Assembly (NCBI GenBank): GCA_018366495.1
Contig: JAGZHZ010000003.1
Coordinates: forward strand, 1 to 64,000
Direction of reading: 5' to 3'
Length of the DNA: 64,000 bases
From: Clostridiales bacterium
GTDB taxonomy: Bacteria; Bacillota; Clostridia; Lachnospirales; Lachnospiraceae
The notes beneath the pieces were generated by a model that was not told where the DNA came from, ran no database searches, and saw nothing but the letters and a program-made list of their open reading frames with translations. Positions 25,915 to 34,778 of this stretch are shown piece after piece. Each line of letters starts with the position of its first letter. Within the stretch, counting starts at the first letter, position 1. Made by a program: the position numbers and the translations under genes.

Positions 25915-28150
25915 GCGGTCTTGTACCTTTTGCATCACGCTTATTGCGCTTCAGTCTTCTGATATGTACCTCTTTATCCCGACTGAGCACTGTCTCATCT
26001 GCCTCCGAAGTTTCACTCACCACATAAACTGCTTCCAATTCATCCTTTTCTCCGATTTTCATCCCCCGCACGCCAAATGCCGCCTTCTTCTTAATCGGAA
26101 TCTCATCTGCCTCAAAACGCAGAAAATATCCATCTCTCGTCTGCAGTACCACATCTTCCCCTGCATTTACAGGCATAAGCGCTGTCAGACTATCGCCGTC
26201 TGCCAGCTTCGTAGCAGTCACCATACGTTTAGAAGCTTCAAATTCTGTTCCTTCTGTTACTTTTACCATTCCGCGTTTTGTTGCAAATAAAAGTTTCAAA
26301 TCCACTACATTTTTCATCGCTTCTATATATAAGATCTCTTCTTCTGAACTATTATAATTACATACATTATCAATCGGTATCCCTTTATCTCTGAATTTTC
26401 CAAATGGAAGATCTTGTATTTTAATTAAATGTTCTTTGCCCTGATCTGTAAAAATACAGATCTTATCTGTACTGTCGCAGAAAATCACATATTTGTTTTC
26501 TTTCTCTGCTGCTTCTCTGTTTCTTTCAAATGCTGCTTTGTCAATTACTCTCGCATATCCAAAGCGATCCATCAAAAAGGCAATCTCCATTTTTTCTGGC
26601 TGTTTCTCCTGATAGACGGCTTCCTCTGCGTTTTCTATAACTGTTTTTCTCGGTATACTGTATTCTTTTTTCAGAGTGTCAATATCTTTTATGATTACTT
26701 TTGCCATAGAATCATAATTGTTTAAAATATCTTCATACGTTTCAATATTTTTCAGTGTCTTGCGATATTCCTTTTCCAGCTCTTCAATTTCCAATCCAAT
26801 CAATTTATACAGACGCATATCTAAAATGGCATCGGCCTGTCTCTGTGTAAAGCACAGTTTTGCCGCCTCTTTCTCCGAGCTTTTCTTTCGGAAAGTAATT
26901 CCCTGTGTCATTCCATATACAAGACATTCTTTTACCTGTTTTTGATTTTTACTTCCTCTTAAAATCTCAATAATCAGATCAATGACATCATACGCTTTTA
27001 TCAAGCCTTCTTGAATTTCTTTCTTTTCCAGTTCTCTTCCCAATAGATTCTTATATTTTCTATCAGCAAGTTCAAACTGAAAATCCACATGATGTTCAAG
27101 GATCTCTTTCAGCCCCAGCGTTTCTGGCTTTCCATCACAGACAGCCAGCATATTAACACTGAACGTGTCTTCGAGACGTGTCTTTTTATACAGCATATTG
27201 ATGATATTTTGTGCATCTGCATCTTTTTTCAGATCAATGACAATGCGGATTCCGTCTTTGGAAGATTGATTTGAAATATCTGCTATTTCAGGAGCTTTCT
27301 TTGTCTCCACAAGATTTGCCACATCGTTTAGAAACTTTCCGATGTTTGCTCCCATCATTGTATATGGAATCTGCGTGATGACAATTCTCTGCTTCTGTCC
27401 CTTTCCTTTTTCTACTTCTACTTTTCCTCTTAAACGGATTTTTCCTGTGCCTCTCTCATAAATTTCCAGCAGTTCATCTTTATTGATCACAATGCCTCCT
27501 GTTGGAAAATCAGGACCTTGTATATATTGCATCAGCTCTTCTGTTGAAATCTCTCTGTTCTGAATGACTGCTTTCACGCCATCTAATACTTCCCCCAGAT
27601 TATGCGGAGGAATGCTTGTGACCATTCCGACTGCAATTCCCTCTGATCCATTGACCAACAAATTCGGAAGACGTACCGGCAGCACTTCCGGTTCCTTTCC
27701 TGTCGCATCAAAATTCGGAATAAAGTCCACAACGTCCTGATCGAGGTCTTTTAAAAACACTTCCTGCGTCACTTTCTGCAGACGTGCCTCTGTATAACGC
27801 ATCGCAGCTGCGCCATCGCCCTCGATTGAGCCAAAATTTCCATGTCCATCTACAAGCGGCATTCCTTTTTTAAATTCCTGCGCCATCACGACAAGAGCCT
27901 CATAAATCGAACTGTCTCCGTGCGGATGGTATTTTCCCATCGTATCTCCGACGATTCTGGCACATTTACGATATGGTTTGTCATATTTGATTCCAAGTTC
28001 ATACATATCATATAATGTTCTTCTCTGCACCGGCTTTAAACCATCTCTGACATCCGGCAGCGCTCTTGCAACAATTACGCTCATAGCATAATCTATATAT
28101 GATTTCTGCATAATATCTGCATACTCGGTTCGTAAAATCTGCTCTTCCAT
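25910..28150 (-). CDS. parC: Type IIA topoisomerase subunit A (ParC/GyrA family)
   Basis: DNA-cleaving subunit. The catalytic Tyr119 lies in AAMRYTEARL, and the quinolone-pocket helix KYHPHGDSSIYEAL keeps Ser80 and Glu84. The C-terminal beta-propeller is present but I see no GyrA box (QRRGGKG), and 746 aa is shorter than most GyrA, so topoisomerase IV (ParC) is the better call. The stop codon lies inside the target duplication of the adjacent MITE-like element, so the last one or two codons may have been altered by it. parE begins 11 bp upstream. Confidence 0.85.
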   Translation of the reverse strand: MEEQILRTEYADIMQKSYIDYAMSVIVARALPDVRDGLKPVQRRTLYDMYELGIKYDKPYRKCARIVGDTMGKYHPHGDSSIYEALVVMAQEFKKGMPLVDGHGNFGSIEGDGAAAMRYTEARLQKVTQEVFLKDLDQDVVDFIPNFDATGKEPEVLPVRLPNLLVNGSEGIAVGMVTSIPPHNLGEVLDGVKAVIQNREISTEELMQYIQGPDFPTGGIVINKDELLEIYERGTGKIRLRGKVEVEKGKGQKQRIVITQIPYTMMGANIGKFLNDVANLVETKKAPEIADISNQSSKDGIRIVIDLKKDADAQNIINMLYKKTRLEDTFSVNMLAVCDGKPETLGLKEILEHHVDFQFELADRKYKNLLGRELEKKEIQEGLIKAYDVIDLIIEILRGSKNQKQVKECLVYGMTQGITFRKKSSEKEAAKLCFTQRQADAILDMRLYKLIGLEIEELEKEYRKTLKNIETYEDILNNYDSMAKVIIKDIDTLKKEYSIPRKTVIENAEEAVYQEKQPEKMEIAFLMDRFGYARVIDKAAFERNREAAEKENKYVIFCDSTDKICIFTDQGKEHLIKIQDLPFGKFRDKGIPIDNVCNYNSSEEEILYIEAMKNVVDLKLLFATKRGMVKVTEGTEFEASKRMVTATKLADGDSLTALMPVNAGEDVVLQTRDGYFLRFEADEIPIKKKAAFGVRGMKIGEKDELEAVYVVSETSEADETVLSRDKEVHIRRLKRNKRDAKGTRPR

Positions 28151-28161
28151 TTTCTGCTCCT

Positions 28162-30090
28162 TTATATATCCAGTTCTGCATCATTTGCATGTTCGTAGAT
28201 AAATGCTTTTCTCGGAGGAACATCATTGCCCATCAGCATCTCCGTCACATCTGATGCGATTCTTGCATCCTCAATCTCTACCCTTTTTAAGATACGCGTA
28301 TTTGGATCAAGCGTTGTCTCCCAAAGCTGTTCTGGGTCCATTTCACCTAGTCCTTTATACCGCTGAAGCGTAAAGCTTCCTTTATGTGTTTTTCTATACT
28401 TTTCCAATGCCTTATCATCATACAGATATTCTTCTTTTCCACGGGCAGGCATCACTTTATACAGCGGCGGCATCGCTATATAAATATGACCTTCATAGAT
28501 CAGATCCGGCATGAAGCGATAAAACAATGTCAAAAGCAGCGTACAGATATGCGCCCCATCGACGTCCGCATCTGCCATAATGATAATCTTGTCATAACGC
28601 AGTTTTGTGATATCAAAATCGTTTCCATATCCTTCCGAGAATCCACAGCCAAACGCATTGATCATCGTCTTAATTTCTGCATTCGCAAGTACTTTATCAA
28701 TACTTGCCTTCTCTACATTTAAGATTTTTCCCCGAATCGGAAGAATTGCCTGGAAATTTCTGTCCCTTGCCGTCTTGGCTGAGCCCCCGGCTGAATCTCC
28801 TTCCACAATAAAAATCTCACACTGCGATGCATCGCGGCTTTCACAATTTGCCAGCTTTCCATTGGAGTCAAACGAATATTTCTGGCGCGTCAGCATATTC
28901 GTCTTTGCCTTTTCCTCTGTCTTTCTGATTTTTGCTGCTTTCTCCGCACAGCCGAGTACCGTCTTTAATGTCTCCAGATTCCTGTCAAAATAACGGACTG
29001 CCTCTTCTCCGATAATCTTGCTTGCAGCCTTTGCTGCGTCCTGATTATCCAGCTTCGTCTTTGTCTGACCTTCAAAGCGCGGCGCAGGATGTTTCACAGA
29101 AATCACTGCTGTCAATCCATTTCGGATATCTGCACCTGTAAAATTCGCATCTTTTTCTTTTAAAATTCCTAATTCTCTTGCATACGTATTCATGACTGTC
29201 GTAAAAATTGTCTTAAATCCGGTCAGATGCGTTCCACCCTCTGCGTTATAAATGTTATTACAGAATCCCAAAACATTTTCATGAAACTCATTGACATACT
29301 GAAATGCACACTCCACCGTAATTCCTTCATTTTCACCCCTCAAATAAACAGGATCATGCAGAACTTCTTTCTTTCTGTTCAGATCTTTTACAAATCCAAT
29401 GATGCCATCCGGTTCATGGAATTCAACTTCTTCCTCTTTTCCTTCTCTTTTATCGCAAAATGATATGGTCAGCTCCGGATTTAAGTATGCCGTCTCATGA
29501 AGTCTGCTTTTTACCTCTGTTGCAGAAAAACTTGTCTTCTCAAAAATCTCATCATCCGGCAAAAAGTTAATCTTCGTTCCCGTTTTTCTCGTCTTTCCCA
29601 AGACGGGAAGCAGTCCTTCTTCCAGCTCTGTCACAGGTACGCCTCTCTCATAGCAGTCATAGTGAATGGCCCCTTCTCTGCTGACCCAGATTTCCAGACG
29701 CTTTGATAAAGCATTGACCACCGAAGAACCTACTCCATGAAGTCCTCCGCTGGTCTTATAGACAGAGTTATCAAATTTTCCACCTGCATGAAGTGTTGTA
29801 AAGACAAGACGCTCCGCAGAGATTCCTTTTTCATGCATTCCAACCGGAATTCCTCTTCCATTATCTTGAATTGTCGCTGATCCGTCTTTTTCCAGTGTCA
29901 CTTCTATTCTGCTGCAAAATCCAGCCAGATGTTCATCTACTGAATTATCTACAATTTCATATATTAAATGGTTTAATCCTTTTCTGGAAACACTTCCGAT
30001 ATACATACCCGGACGCTTCCGCACTGCTTCCAGACCTTCCAAAACAGCGATACTGCTTGCATCATACGTTACCTGCTTTGTCATATCCAT
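28162..30090 (-). CDS. parE: Type IIA topoisomerase subunit B (ParE/GyrB family)
   Basis: ATPase subunit. The GHKL ATP site is shown by EIVDNSVDEHLAG, IQDNGRGIPV and GLHGVGSSVVNALS. The TOPRIM domain has VEGDSAGGSAK and IIMADADVDGAHI, and the C-terminal segment has LQRYKGLGEMDPEQLWETT. 642 aa fits either ParE or GyrB of Firmicutes. The partner A subunit without a GyrA box favours ParE, and gyrAB in this group normally lies near dnaA. The two genes are cotranscribed. Confidence 0.85.
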   Translation of the reverse strand: MDMTKQVTYDASSIAVLEGLEAVRKRPGMYIGSVSRKGLNHLIYEIVDNSVDEHLAGFCSRIEVTLEKDGSATIQDNGRGIPVGMHEKGISAERLVFTTLHAGGKFDNSVYKTSGGLHGVGSSVVNALSKRLEIWVSREGAIHYDCYERGVPVTELEEGLLPVLGKTRKTGTKINFLPDDEIFEKTSFSATEVKSRLHETAYLNPELTISFCDKREGKEEEVEFHEPDGIIGFVKDLNRKKEVLHDPVYLRGENEGITVECAFQYVNEFHENVLGFCNNIYNAEGGTHLTGFKTIFTTVMNTYARELGILKEKDANFTGADIRNGLTAVISVKHPAPRFEGQTKTKLDNQDAAKAASKIIGEEAVRYFDRNLETLKTVLGCAEKAAKIRKTEEKAKTNMLTRQKYSFDSNGKLANCESRDASQCEIFIVEGDSAGGSAKTARDRNFQAILPIRGKILNVEKASIDKVLANAEIKTMINAFGCGFSEGYGNDFDITKLRYDKIIIMADADVDGAHICTLLLTLFYRFMPDLIYEGHIYIAMPPLYKVMPARGKEEYLYDDKALEKYRKTHKGSFTLQRYKGLGEMDPEQLWETTLDPNTRILKRVEIEDARIASDVTEMLMGNDVPPRKAFIYEHANDAELDI

Positions 30091-30160
30091 TTTCCTTTCT
30101 ACTACAATATAAATTAGCTCATATCCTCAACAGCCAATTAGGTTGTCAGGTCTAACGGCT

Positions 30161-30190
30161 ATTATAACAACAGTTCCCAGAAAAATGCAA
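30161..30190 (-). promoter_or_regulatory. parE-parC promoter
   Basis: Minus strand TTGCAT (30185-30190), 18-base spacer, TATAAT (30161-30166), about 70 bp upstream of parE. Confidence 0.7.
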
Positions 30191-30213
30191 GCATAAAATA
30201 GAACATAAGATCG

Positions 30214-30289
30214 AAAAAGGATATCTAAAAAGACTTTTCAAGTTCCTGCAGCGCAGGTCTCTCTTTTTTATCTTTTGAGATATCCTTTT
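30214..30289 (-). terminator. Terminator after the CAP-domain gene
   Basis: AGGATATCT (30218-30226) pairs with AGATATCCT (30278-30286) with A/T tracts outside, and an inner hairpin CCTGC-AGC-GCAGG sits in the loop. On the minus strand it ends in CTTTTTCG. It closes the long run of genes that begins at 44 kb. Confidence 0.7.
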
Positions 30290-30335
30290 CTTTCTATTTT
30301 CTTTTTACATTACATTAGGTTCTTTTATATTTTGT

Positions 30336-31811
30336 TTATCTGACTGATCCAAACATCTGTACCCAGTACCATACGCCATTTTTATAGGAAAGACCGATTC
30401 CTGTACCTTTGAACTCACTTCTCAATATATTTTCACGGTGTCCCGGTGAGTTCATCCACATATTGACAATATTATCAATCAGCGGCAACGGTGAAGGTGC
30501 ACATGCAATATTTTCTCCCAGTGTTCCCACATATGCCGGACTGACAGCTGTAAAGCACATCTGTCCGTTTGGTCTTACATGGTCAAATACAATCGTGATT
30601 TCCGGACTGCGCACTGCAGCAGCGCTCAACAGATACTTATTCATCTTCAGCGGTGCAACGCCTGCTTTTTCTCTCTCGTCGTTGATCGCAGCAAGCATCT
30701 GGTAACATGCTGATTTTCCGTCAAATCCCACATAATCGCTTCCTAAAACTCGGTTTGTAGCCATAGAGCCGTCTTTTAGGAAATAATATCGATCTTCCCC
30801 TAAAACGACCCAGCCTTTTGCCAGAGTACCTTTTGATGTCAGATAACATTTTTTTCCATTTCTGGTCATGAAGCGACTGACTACCATCGTCCCATTAGAA
30901 GAGAAATAGTATGTCTCTCCGCCGTAATTCTGCCATCCTGTCAGGACTGCAGAGTTGGAATCCAACAGATATTTTTGACTGTCTAACGTTTTAAATCCAG
31001 GCCCGCTGATACGGATTCCGCTGCTCTGGAACAGATATTTCTTTCCTCCAATGCTGACTACACCTTTTGCCGCTTTTCCCGTCTTTAAAAAATAGAACGT
31101 TTTTCCATTGATAACTTTCCATTTGCTTTTCAGTAACGTATAGTCTTTGCAGATATAATAGCGATCCCCGTTGTAAGAACGAAGTCCTCTCTCCGCTTCC
31201 CCTTTTGCGTTAAAATAGTATGTATTTTTTCCGACTGTCTTAACTACATTTTTATAGCATCTTCCATTGGAGGCAAATCCATACCGTTTTCCGTTGATTT
31301 CATACACACCGCTTGTATAAGCTCTTCCATCTGATCCCAGATAATACGTTCCGCCGTTATAATCACGGAACATATTCGTCTGACGATATCCTCTTTCATT
31401 AAAGCCGAAATATTTTCCGTTAATATTTACTACCTTATCTACAATCGCATCGCCTGTCTTGCAAAAATACAGGGTATTGTTTCCCAGTTTCATGAAGCGG
31501 CTTTTGATCATCGCACCGTAGTGCTCTGATCCCTCTCTCCGGAAGTAATAAGATTTCCCCTCAATTTTCTGGTATCCTGTCACCATATATCCATTGCCGT
31601 CAAAATACCAGGTATCGCTTCCGATCGTCAAAAACTGACTTCTGATTTTCTTTCCATTTTTCCAATATACCGTATGGCCGTTTTCTGATCCAAAACCATC
31701 CTTTATCTGTCTGACCTGTGCTGCCTGTACGGTATCGGTTTTCTGGATTGTGCATGTTCCCAGAAGAAGCACACCCGCAATCAAAGCTGCCTTTCTTATT
31801 AATTTCTTCAT
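30336..31811 (-). CDS. Secreted CAP/SCP-domain protein with cell-wall-binding repeats
   Basis: 491 aa. A signal peptide (basic start, hydrophobic stretch to about residue 30) is followed by about 14 repeats of roughly 20-25 residues of the choline-binding/glucan-binding type (YYF-x-x-x-G patterns such as TWYFDGNGYMVTGY). The C-terminal CAP domain (about 360-491) has MLAAINDEREKAGVAPL, HVRPNGQ and NSPGHRENILRSEFKGTGIGL. Start at 31811 since AAAGGTGAC lies upstream; the frame reaches GTG 31820. It follows the MotB-like gene by under 40 bp, so the product probably works at the wall together with that complex. Confidence 0.88.
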   Translation of the reverse strand: MKKLIRKAALIAGVLLLGTCTIQKTDTVQAAQVRQIKDGFGSENGHTVYWKNGKKIRSQFLTIGSDTWYFDGNGYMVTGYQKIEGKSYYFRREGSEHYGAMIKSRFMKLGNNTLYFCKTGDAIVDKVVNINGKYFGFNERGYRQTNMFRDYNGGTYYLGSDGRAYTSGVYEINGKRYGFASNGRCYKNVVKTVGKNTYYFNAKGEAERGLRSYNGDRYYICKDYTLLKSKWKVINGKTFYFLKTGKAAKGVVSIGGKKYLFQSSGIRISGPGFKTLDSQKYLLDSNSAVLTGWQNYGGETYYFSSNGTMVVSRFMTRNGKKCYLTSKGTLAKGWVVLGEDRYYFLKDGSMATNRVLGSDYVGFDGKSACYQMLAAINDEREKAGVAPLKMNKYLLSAAAVRSPEITIVFDHVRPNGQMCFTAVSPAYVGTLGENIACAPSPLPLIDNIVNMWMNSPGHRENILRSEFKGTGIGLSYKNGVWYWVQMFGSVR

Positions 31812-31848
31812 CTTCGTCACCTTTATTTTCCAACTTGTTTCTTAACTT

Positions 31849-32952
31849 TTATTCCTCTGCTACAATCTTTGACATTTCCGAAATCATGTCCTCATCTTTC
31901 AGGCGGAATTTTACTTCCACACGTCTTGATGCCTCCATGTTTACCGTTCCGTCCTCATTTAAGATCGGATTACTCATGGAATGTCCGTTTACTGTCAGTT
32001 TTTCCTGAAGCATCTGCATCTGCTGTTCGTCTAAAAACTGATCGTCTATGGACAGAAGATACTGGGCAACAGCTAATGATCTCTTTTGGGACAGTTCCAG
32101 ATTGTAATCATACGTTCCATTTGTATCCGTATAACCATCAATAATAATCTCTGCCACATTGTCACGGTATTCTTCTCCCAGCAGCACCTCACAGTAAATC
32201 GGCAGAACCTGCTGCAGGACTTCCTCTCCTTCTTTGAGCAATGTAGTATCGTCAAATTCAAACATGACATTGGAATCCAGGAGCAAAGCTCCTGTCTGCG
32301 AATCAATATCAACATTGATATTATGATTTGTAAATTCATTTCGCAGTGCCTCTATCACATCTGCTTTTACTCCAATAATCTTATCAAGCTGCGCCTGTTT
32401 TTCTTTCACTTTTGCAGTCTGTTCTTCCAATGCACTTTGCTGTTCAGCAAGTTTCCCTTCCTGATCTTCCAGAGCCGCTTTCTGCTCTGCAATCTGGCTT
32501 TCCTGCGTTTTCAATGTTGCCTGCTGTTCTGACAGCTTCTTTTCCTGTTCTTCCAATGTTGTCTGCTGCTGAGTCAGTTTCGTCTCCTGCTCTTTCAGAG
32601 AAGTCTGCTGCGCTGTTAGTTTTTCTTCCTGTTCCTTCAGCGTCGTCTGCTGTTCTGACAGCTTGGCTGCCTGTTCTTCCAGCTTTGTCTTCTGGGAAGC
32701 TAACAGCTCATTTTGGCTTTTCAGGAGCGCTTCCTGCTGTTCTACCGTCAGTTTCTGCTGATCCAGCTCATTTGTATACTGCGCCTGCATTGCCATTCGC
32801 TCTTCCTGCTCTGCAATTTTTTCATCATAGTTTTTCTGCGCTTGAAACAAAGTTACACACATAATCAATACAAACAGCATCAAAAGTCCGGCCATCATGT
32901 CAGAATAGGAACGCCATACATTAAAATTGTTTGACTCTCTGCGTTTGGACAT
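31849..32952 (-). CDS. ZorB/MotB-like OmpA-domain protein
   Basis: 367 aa. A single N-terminal helix carries the conserved proton-path Asp in WRSYSDMMAGLLMLFVLIM (residues 13-31, Asp18), the pattern seen in ZorB/MotB proteins. Residues 91-188 are seven exact-length 14-residue repeats (L-x-x-Q-x-x-x-(L/I/V)-x-x-(Q/K)-Q-x-x), i.e. a long coiled coil. The C-terminal OmpA-like peptidoglycan-binding domain has IIIDGYTDTNGTYDYNLELSQKRS and ASRRVEVKF. It sits 23 bp downstream of the MotA-like gene; together they should form a wall-anchored ion-driven complex. Confidence 0.85.
   Translation of the reverse strand: MSKRRESNNFNVWRSYSDMMAGLLMLFVLIMCVTLFQAQKNYDEKIAEQEERMAMQAQYTNELDQQKLTVEQQEALLKSQNELLASQKTKLEEQAAKLSEQQTTLKEQEEKLTAQQTSLKEQETKLTQQQTTLEEQEKKLSEQQATLKTQESQIAEQKAALEDQEGKLAEQQSALEEQTAKVKEKQAQLDKIIGVKADVIEALRNEFTNHNINVDIDSQTGALLLDSNVMFEFDDTTLLKEGEEVLQQVLPIYCEVLLGEEYRDNVAEIIIDGYTDTNGTYDYNLELSQKRSLAVAQYLLSIDDQFLDEQQMQMLQEKLTVNGHSMSNPILNEDGTVNMEASRRVEVKFRLKDEDMISEMSKIVAEE
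32389..32682. repeat. 42-bp tandem repeats in the MotB-like gene
   Basis: Seven consecutive 42-base units encode 14-residue (two-heptad) coiled-coil repeats such as LKEQEEKLTAQQTS. A more diverged eighth unit precedes them (residues 77-90). Confidence 0.85.
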
Positions 32953-32975
32953 ATTACCATTCCTTTCTGATCTTC

Positions 32976-34745
32976 CTATCTAAAAAGTGAAAACTTTCCA
33001 TTCTTTTGAATTGCTTTCACAAATTCCCTCATGATACTGTTCAGTTCCTCAATCAGTTCACTCTGTCTCTCGCCCTCTTCCTCAAGCACTTGCTCTAAAT
33101 GCTTAATCATCTGAGGATCAAACTCCGGTGTCTGTTCCTTGGCTGCTGCAGTCTCTCTGCCTAACTGCACACGGTTTGCCGCGCCGGATACCTCAATCTG
33201 ATTCAGCAAGTCTTCCATATTGCGCAGAACAGTGAAGATCATATTCTGCGCATCCACAAACTCTCCGACTCTCTGGTTGTAATTGAGAATCAGTTTCTCA
33301 TTTGCTTTATATAACTCTTCAAATGCAGTATATACTTTTCCTTCTCTGTCAATAAATTCTTCTTTTAACGCTTCCAGACTTGCCATAAGATCTTTCTGAG
33401 AATCTTCATATCCTTTCAGCAGATTTACATTTGTCTTTCCGATTTCCTGAATATCACCAAATGCCTTTGAAGCAGAATCTAGGTATTTCTGCATAGTCTG
33501 GTTACATGCCACCCAGAATTTTGCTGATTTTTCTTCTGCTTCCTGCATATAAGAGACGGTATGGCGGCAGCTTTCATTCTGTGCTTCTGCCAGTTCCTGA
33601 TTTTTCTGCATCGTCTCTTCCATCGCCTGTGTATACTGCTTCTGAATATCCGTCATCTCCTTGACAATCTGTCTCATGGAGTGGTCTTCTTTTAAGAAGG
33701 AATTATTTAATTCCACACTCAGCTGCTGGAACAGTTTTTCTGTATACAGCACATTTCGCTTCTGTGAACTTGCCATCTCTTCCACGGCTGCATTAAATCC
33801 TGCAAATTCTATATGGAAAGATTCTCTCAGCTGCTTTAAAAATTGTCCTACCAGCTCGTCCAGAACTTCTTTCTGACTTTTTGAAATCGTAGACAGCATG
33901 ACGTCAAGCGACTCATTCATCTTCTGAAAAGCCGGTGTAATCGTCGTCTCAAAACTGCTTACAAGTTGTTTTGAAAATTCCTGAGCCATGTTCTGCATCA
34001 TTTTTGTCTGTTCCTGCTGGTAAGCAAGCATTGTATTTCTGGACTCTGCTTCCGCTGAAGGAACGACATGTCTGTGGAAAATGTCCAAGAAACGCTGCAG
34101 CGTCATCATAAGACCTGAATATTCTGACTTCATACAGTAAGAATAAGACAAAGACAGAGATAATCCATAAATTGATGTCAAAAACGCCACTTTAATTCCT
34201 TCCACTAAGGAGACGACAGAAGTTGTCATTGCCTCATAGTTAGAAGGTTCAAAATCTCGAAGTCCCCATACAAGTCCCACGAATGTTCCCAGAATACCCA
34301 TACTGGTCAAAATATCAGGAACCATCTCCAGCATTCTTTTTTGAATCATTCCATCAATTTCATCTGCATTGATGTAATCTTCGATATCACATACTCCAAC
34401 TTTACTCCGATACCAGTCATGCAAAAATTTTTCCATTCTTTCTTTTAATCCTTTATAGGAAAAAATTCTTCCAAGACTCTGAAAACGATTTTTCTTTTCT
34501 TCCTGATTTTCCTCTTTAATCTGCTCCAGTTTTCCTGCCGCCATATCGAGCGCGGTATTCATCTGTCCCATGCGCACCAGCCCGCCGGCTACTGCCACGA
34601 TACAGATTAAAATCATAACCCCTAAAAATCCAAAGTTATATACCATCATGGAAAATGCTGCATCTGTTCCAACAAACAATGTCAATCCAATGCACGCTGC
34701 AATGACAGCGGCAAACAGCACTCCTCCAAACACTCTATGCCCCAT
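32976..34745 (-). CDS. ZorA/MotA/TolQ/ExbB-like proton channel protein with long helical tail
   Basis: 589 aa. Two N-terminal helices (about 5-25 and 35-58), a cytoplasmic part, then the MotA/ExbB core: VPDILTSMGILGTFVGLVWGL (about 148-168) and EGIKVAFLTSIYGLSLSLSYSY (about 187-208). Residues about 230-589 are almost entirely helical with no hydrophobic segments, like the long intracellular tail of ZorA. The gene follows the deaminase by 33 bp with no terminator between. I infer a ZorAB-like motor core; no ZorC, ZorD or ZorE is nearby, so anti-phage function is unproven. Confidence 0.82.
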   Translation of the reverse strand: MGHRVFGGVLFAAVIAACIGLTLFVGTDAAFSMMVYNFGFLGVMILICIVAVAGGLVRMGQMNTALDMAAGKLEQIKEENQEEKKNRFQSLGRIFSYKGLKERMEKFLHDWYRSKVGVCDIEDYINADEIDGMIQKRMLEMVPDILTSMGILGTFVGLVWGLRDFEPSNYEAMTTSVVSLVEGIKVAFLTSIYGLSLSLSYSYCMKSEYSGLMMTLQRFLDIFHRHVVPSAEAESRNTMLAYQQEQTKMMQNMAQEFSKQLVSSFETTITPAFQKMNESLDVMLSTISKSQKEVLDELVGQFLKQLRESFHIEFAGFNAAVEEMASSQKRNVLYTEKLFQQLSVELNNSFLKEDHSMRQIVKEMTDIQKQYTQAMEETMQKNQELAEAQNESCRHTVSYMQEAEEKSAKFWVACNQTMQKYLDSASKAFGDIQEIGKTNVNLLKGYEDSQKDLMASLEALKEEFIDREGKVYTAFEELYKANEKLILNYNQRVGEFVDAQNMIFTVLRNMEDLLNQIEVSGAANRVQLGRETAAAKEQTPEFDPQMIKHLEQVLEEEGERQSELIEELNSIMREFVKAIQKNGKFSLFR

Positions 34746-34778
34746 ATTATCACTCCTCTCTTTTTTCCTTTCGTCTTT

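Noticed and set aside
25687..25938. Minus-strand 83-codon frame reading through the MITE-like element
   Set aside because: It spans the element, its target duplications and the rimP promoter, and has no ribosome site; most likely not a gene.
30336..34745. Full Zorya anti-phage system
   Set aside because: Only ZorA- and ZorB-like proteins are present; no ZorC, ZorD helicase/nuclease or ZorE is seen within the window.
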